This document shows positions 60,552-64,000 of a DNA stretch of 64,000 bases, piece after piece. The DNA is from Desulfothermus sp964427155. Lineage in GTDB: Bacteria; Desulfobacterota; Desulfovibrionia; Desulfovibrionales; Desulfothermaceae. A model generated the notes under the pieces. It was not told where the DNA came from and did not search any database. It saw only the letters and a program-made list of their open reading frames with translations. The translations under genes and the position numbers were made by a program. The stretch is taken from NCBI GenBank assembly GCA_964427155.1, contig CAYRSC010000005.1:1-64000 (forward strand). Direction: 5' to 3'. The stretch's first letter is position 1. Each line of letters begins with the position of its first letter.

Positions 60552-62303
60552 ATGGAAAGTCAAAGAATCCTGGAGAATGACATCATATTTAAGATAGCCT
60601 TTCACTCCCTCTCCATGGGGGTAGTGATATTAGATGCAGACTCAAAGATAGTATTTATAAACGAAGAGGCCAAAAAGATACTTGAGCTGGAAGGTGCCTC
60701 TACTCCCTACTATCTCTCCCAGATAAATCCCCGGGCATGGGAAGAGATAAAGCAGATATTCTCAACAGGCAAACCCCAGGTGGGAAAGAGGACCCAAAGA
60801 GAAGGAAGTCCCCTTTTTGTACAGAGGTATCCATTAAAATATAAAGAAAAGATTGTTGGAGTAATTAGCCTCTTTCAAAAATTTTCTGAGATGGAGAAAT
60901 TATCTCCCCAGATGGAATCTTACCAGAAGATAGTCAAGCAGTTAAATACCATTATTGAGTCGGTGTATGACGGGCTCTACATCACAGATGGAAGGGGAAT
61001 AACCATAAGGGTCAATTCTTCCTGGGAAAGGATAACGGGTCTGCGACCAGAAGATGTTTTGGGTAAGGATACGCTGGAACTGGAAAAAAAGGGATATGTT
61101 TCCAAGTTCGTAACCCCCCTTGTCCTCAAAGAAAAGACCCCCATATCTATCCAGGCAAGGACAGTAACCAATAGAGATGTGCTGGTTACAGGTAACCCAG
61201 TGCTGGGAAAGGATGGTAAGGTGGAAATGGTGGTAACAACTGTAAGAGACCTCTCTGAGATGAGAAGGCTATCCCGGGAGTTAAACGAGGCAAAAAGGCT
61301 GGTGAAACACTATAAGACAAAAATGGAACGGCTTAAAAAACAACTCTCGTCTCCCCCTGAGGTGGTGATGGAATCAAAGGTGATGCAAGAGATCCTAGAG
61401 CTGTGTTCCCAGGTGGCCTCCACTTCTGCCCCCATATTAATCACAGGAGAAACCGGCGTGGGAAAAGAGATTATAGCCAGGATAATCCACGAGAGGTCTC
61501 CTCTCTCCATGAGTGGACCTTTCTTAAAAATAAACTGTAGCACCATCCCGGAAAACCTTTTGGAGGCCGAACTCTTTGGGTACGAAAAAGGGGCATTTAC
61601 AGGGGCCAACAAATCCGGCAAACCAGGACTTTTTGAGATGGCAAACAAGGGGACCTTGGTACTGGACGAGATAGCTGAACTTCCCCTTTCCCTCCAGGCA
61701 AAACTCTTAACAGTGCTCCAGGACTATGAAATAAAGAGACTGGGAGGGCTTAAGAGGAGAAAGATTGATGTACGTTTCATCTGCGTAACCAACAAGGACC
61801 TTAAACAAATGGTAAAACAGGGAACATTCAGAGAGGACCTCTACTTCAGGATAAATGTGATCCCCATTCACGTTCCCCCCTTAAGGGAAAGAAAGGAAGA
61901 TATTGTCCCCCTCATTCATTTCTTTCTAAAAAAATTCAATGAAAAATATAAAAAACACAGGGCCATCCAACATGAGGTGGTGGATGCCCTCCTATCCTAC
62001 AAGTGGCCAGGGAACGTGCGGGAGCTAAAAAATCTCATGGAACGCCTTGTGATAATGTCCAGAGACAATACCATCTCTCTCTCTGACCTTCCAGGGGATA
62101 TCAAAGAGAGCCTCTTCCAGCTCCCCTTAAAAGATCGCCTTTCCCTGAAAGAGATGGTCCAACATTTTGAAATAGAAGTCATAAAAAACACCATCAAGAG
62201 GACAGGAAGCATAGAGAATGCCGCCCTTCGCCTCAGGGTAAATCCTTCCACTCTTTACCGGAAGTTGCAAAAATACAAAAAATTGTTGCAAAATTGCAAT
62301 TAA
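60552..62303 (+). CDS. PAS-containing sigma-54-dependent activator
   Basis: This 583 aa regulator has two PAS-like domains (about 10-120 and 130-250). A coiled linker follows, then an AAA+ domain with Walker A GETGVGKE (299-306), the sigma-54 contact motif GAFTGA (347-352), and DEIAELPL. A Fis-type helix-turn-helix is at the C-terminus (about 545-578, IENAALRLRVNPSTLYRKLQKY). There is no receiver domain, so a small molecule probably signals through the PAS part. The gene is followed by a GG-N10-GC promoter and a glutaryl-CoA-dehydrogenase-like gene, its likely target. Confidence 0.93.
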   Translation: MESQRILENDIIFKIAFHSLSMGVVILDADSKIVFINEEAKKILELEGASTPYYLSQINPRAWEEIKQIFSTGKPQVGKRTQREGSPLFVQRYPLKYKEKIVGVISLFQKFSEMEKLSPQMESYQKIVKQLNTIIESVYDGLYITDGRGITIRVNSSWERITGLRPEDVLGKDTLELEKKGYVSKFVTPLVLKEKTPISIQARTVTNRDVLVTGNPVLGKDGKVEMVVTTVRDLSEMRRLSRELNEAKRLVKHYKTKMERLKKQLSSPPEVVMESKVMQEILELCSQVASTSAPILITGETGVGKEIIARIIHERSPLSMSGPFLKINCSTIPENLLEAELFGYEKGAFTGANKSGKPGLFEMANKGTLVLDEIAELPLSLQAKLLTVLQDYEIKRLGGLKRRKIDVRFICVTNKDLKQMVKQGTFREDLYFRINVIPIHVPPLRERKEDIVPLIHFFLKKFNEKYKKHRAIQHEVVDALLSYKWPGNVRELKNLMERLVIMSRDNTISLSDLPGDIKESLFQLPLKDRLSLKEMVQHFEIEVIKNTIKRTGSIENAALRLRVNPSTLYRKLQKYKKLLQNCN

Positions 62304-62390
62304 TAACTTCTTAAATTTATTTTCTTTTTTCTCTTTTTCTCACTTTCCTGAGAAAAGGCAAGGGGGCTTTTAAAATTTTGATCTTTCCTC

Positions 62391-62401
62391 TTGTGTCACA
62401 A
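62391..62401. promoter_or_regulatory. candidate activator-binding palindrome
   Basis: TTGTG-T-CACAA is a perfect inverted repeat about 60 bases upstream of the -24 element. The position suits an enhancer-binding site for the sigma-54 activator encoded just upstream (inference). Confidence 0.4.
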
Positions 62402-62460
62402 TGTACTTATTTTATTGATAAGATACCTGTTTTCCCCCTTTTTTCTCTTCTTGCTTTCCA

Positions 62461-62477
62461 AGGAATAACTTTTGCTT
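62461..62477 (+). promoter_or_regulatory. sigma-54 (-24/-12) promoter
   Basis: GG at 62462-62463 and GC at 62474-62475 are separated by exactly 10 bases, with a TTTTGCTT downstream box. This fits the GG-N10-GC core. The start codon lies 53 bases after the GC, leaving room for a leader with the AGGAGG site. A sigma-54 activator gene directly upstream supports the call. Confidence 0.65.
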
Positions 62478-62528
62478 AAAGAAAGAAATGTCGTTTAGGC
62501 AGAAAAAAATAAATAAGGAGGAATAAAT

Positions 62529-63710
62529 ATGGCCTTTAGAGGAATTGATTTTTTTAAATTGGATGATGTTTTTTCAAAGGAAGAGCTACTTATCCGAAAG
62601 TCAGTTAGGGAATTCCTCACTAAGGAGATAGAACCCCTTATAAAGGAGGCATTTCATAGAGAAGACCCCATTCCCTTTAAAAAGATTGCCCCAAAGATGG
62701 GAGAGTTGGGGATGCTAGGGGCCTTCCTGCCAGAGGAGTATGACTGTCCCGGTGGCAATTATGTGGAATTTGGTCTTATCTGTCAGGAGGTGGAGAGGGT
62801 GGACAGTTCCCTGCGGAGTTTTGTGGCGGTTACCTCTGGGCTGGTGATGTATCCCATCTGGAAATTTGGGAGCGAGGAACACAGGAGAAAGTATCTTCCC
62901 AAATTGGCCAGGGGAGAAATCATAGGGTGTTTTGGCCTTACTGAGCCAAACCATGGTTCTGATCCTGGTTCCATGGAGACCACCGCTAAGAAAGATGGAA
63001 ATGAATGGATATTAAATGGCACCAAGACATGGATAACTGAGGCGGACATTGCAGATGTGGCAGTGGTCTTTGCAAAGGATGTGGACAGTGGAAGGATAAG
63101 GGGATTTGTGGTGGAGAGGGGCACCAAGGGTTTTACCCAGAGTGCCATTACCATGAAAGGATCCATGAGGGCAGGAGGCGTTGGAGAGCTGGGATTCGTG
63201 GATTGTAGGATCCCTGCTGACAACCTTCTACCCAATTCAGGGGGTCTCAAATCTCCCCTTATGTGTCTAAATCAGGCCAGATATGGCATCTCCTGGGGTG
63301 CCCTGGGGGCGGCAATGGACTGTTATGAAACCGCCCTTAATTACTCCAAGGAGAGGACTCAATTCGGCAAACCCCTTGCCTCCTATCAACTCGTCCAGCA
63401 AAAATTGGTAAAGATGTTTATGGAGATATCCAAGGGTCAGCTGGTCTCCTATAGGGTGGGCAGGCTCCTGGATGAAGGTAAGGGAACCCCTGAAATGATA
63501 TCCTTTGCCAAAAAAAACAACGTGGCTGTGGCCAGGATGTGCGCAAGAACCGCAAGAGAGATGCTGGGGGCCAACGGTATATCTCTTGATTATTCTCCAA
63601 TCAGGCACATGGCCAATATTGAGAGCGTTTATACCTATGAAGGAACAGACGACATCCATACCCTGATCCTGGGAAGACATATTACAGGGATAGAGGCCTT
63701 TACCAGATAA
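62529..63710 (+). CDS. glutaryl-CoA dehydrogenase-like acyl-CoA dehydrogenase
   Basis: This 393 aa flavoenzyme closely follows the glutaryl-CoA dehydrogenase pattern: EVERVDSSLRSFVAVTSGLVMYPI, GCFGLTEPNHGSDPGSMET, NGTKTWIT and TYEGTDDIHTLILGR with the catalytic glutamate. The human enzyme's Glu87, Arg94, Ser95 and Tyr369 all have equivalents here, which favours a decarboxylating enzyme forming crotonyl-CoA. An AAGGAGG site precedes the ATG. It is followed 34 bp later by a CaiB-family CoA transferase, which could make the CoA ester. Confidence 0.9.
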   Translation: MAFRGIDFFKLDDVFSKEELLIRKSVREFLTKEIEPLIKEAFHREDPIPFKKIAPKMGELGMLGAFLPEEYDCPGGNYVEFGLICQEVERVDSSLRSFVAVTSGLVMYPIWKFGSEEHRRKYLPKLARGEIIGCFGLTEPNHGSDPGSMETTAKKDGNEWILNGTKTWITEADIADVAVVFAKDVDSGRIRGFVVERGTKGFTQSAITMKGSMRAGGVGELGFVDCRIPADNLLPNSGGLKSPLMCLNQARYGISWGALGAAMDCYETALNYSKERTQFGKPLASYQLVQQKLVKMFMEISKGQLVSYRVGRLLDEGKGTPEMISFAKKNNVAVARMCARTAREMLGANGISLDYSPIRHMANIESVYTYEGTDDIHTLILGRHITGIEAFTR

Positions 63711-63744
63711 CTCAATCTTAGCCTTATTTACAGGAGTAGAAGAG

Positions 63745-64000
63745 ATGGAGACAAAGGACTACCCCCTTCAAGATATTGTGGTGCTGGAAGTGGCCCAGGC
63801 AGTTGCCGGGCCATTTATAGGCACCCTTATGGCAGACCTGGGAGCAAATGTAATCCATATAGAAAGGCCAAAGGTAGGAGACCTTGCCCGACACTGGATC
63901 CCAAAACGGGGGGATTTGAGTTTTTATTTTGGGGTGGTTAACCGAAACAAAAGATCTCTTACCCTGGACCTGAGGGCAGAAAAGGGAAGGGAGCTATTCT
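63745..64000 (+). CDS. CaiB/BaiF class III CoA transferase, N-terminal part
   Basis: Only the first 85 residues are in the window, and the open frame continues past the edge. The visible start (METKDYPLQDIVVLEVAQAV) leads to AGPFIGTLMADLGANVIHIERP and GVVNRNKRSLTLDL, which are the opening motifs of CaiB/BaiF family CoA transferases. AGGAG is 8 bases before the ATG. Next to the glutaryl-CoA dehydrogenase-like gene, a succinyl-CoA:glutarate-type transfer is a plausible role. Confidence 0.9.
   Translation, partial: METKDYPLQDIVVLEVAQAVAGPFIGTLMADLGANVIHIERPKVGDLARHWIPKRGDLSFYFGVVNRNKRSLTLDLRAEKGRELF

Noticed and set aside
62281..62301. AATTG/CAATT inverted repeat at the end of the sigma-54 activator gene
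   Set aside because: The inner sequence does not pair symmetrically and it is coding (LLQNCN), so it is likely chance.
1..64000. Mobile elements, CRISPR arrays, prophage or plasmid genes
   Set aside because: I found no transposase, integrase, cas or phage structural gene, and no regular spacer-repeat pattern.

Overview
The window reads as chromosomal DNA from an anaerobic, fatty-acid-oxidising, Gram-negative bacterium. A deltaproteobacterial lineage (Desulfobacterota / Thermodesulfobacteriota) is the best guess. The case rests on gene content: a membrane FeS ETF:menaquinone oxidoreductase fed by EtfAB, several acyl-CoA dehydrogenases, indolepyruvate:ferredoxin oxidoreductase, a FadL-type porin with a surface lipase lipoprotein, a TRAP transporter, and a TauE/SafE exporter next to Usp proteins. 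Frequent ATA (Ile) and AGG/AGA (Arg) codons are compatible with a thermophile, but this is a weak inference. I see no rRNA, CRISPR array, prophage or insertion sequence. There is one tRNA gene.

Layout. 1-317 is AT-rich and apparently non-coding. 318-2957 (minus) holds bioA and a DUF362 gene. 3044-3460 (plus) is a lone gene for a bacterial CULT-domain protein, the fold that binds thalidomide in cereblon. 3547-6262 (minus) is nadD, proA and a ribonuclease Z-like hydrolase. 6422-11788 (plus) runs YfgM-like, iorA, iorB, a FmdB zinc ribbon and an ABC-class ATPase. 12044-18866 (plus) is a seven-gene cassette of Usp proteins, a TauE/SafE exporter, an Alph_Pro_TM membrane protein, a dikinase-like phosphohistidine enzyme lacking the PEP barrel, and a response regulator. 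18901-21789 is a divergent pair, an RsmF-like rRNA methyltransferase and an FG-GAP repeat protein.

22212-28560 (minus) is a beta-oxidation electron-transfer operon: TetR regulator, acyl-CoA dehydrogenase, membrane FeS ETF-quinone oxidoreductase, etfB and etfA. A FadR-like palindrome lies at its head and an intrinsic terminator at its end. 28740-32945 holds an HD/HD-GYP protein, plsC, a ClpP-class membrane protease with a rhomboid, and an RRM protein. 33119-40989 (plus) is a sensor kinase, a response regulator, a DctQMP TRAP transporter and malic enzyme, a likely organic-acid uptake and use unit. 41252-46429 is radC, lon, a PurQ-like amidotransferase, tadA, tRNA-Ser(CGA) overlapping tadA, and a small exported protein. 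46475-49278 (minus) is trkH and trkA.

49462-53062 (plus) is a second etfBA pair of the bifurcating-like sequence type with its own acyl-CoA dehydrogenase. 53106-57114 (minus) is a VolA-type lipase lipoprotein and a FadL porin. 57332-58543 is ndk and proC. 58673-60319 (minus) is an acyl-CoA ligase. 60552-64000 (plus) is a sigma-54 activator followed by a likely sigma-54 promoter driving a glutaryl-CoA-dehydrogenase-like gene and a CaiB-family CoA transferase cut off by the window end.

Together the lipid genes describe a path: lipid hydrolysis at the cell surface, FadL uptake, CoA activation, dehydrogenation, and electron transfer through two different Etf pools. The thiolase, hydratase and hydroxyacyl-CoA dehydrogenase steps are not in this window.
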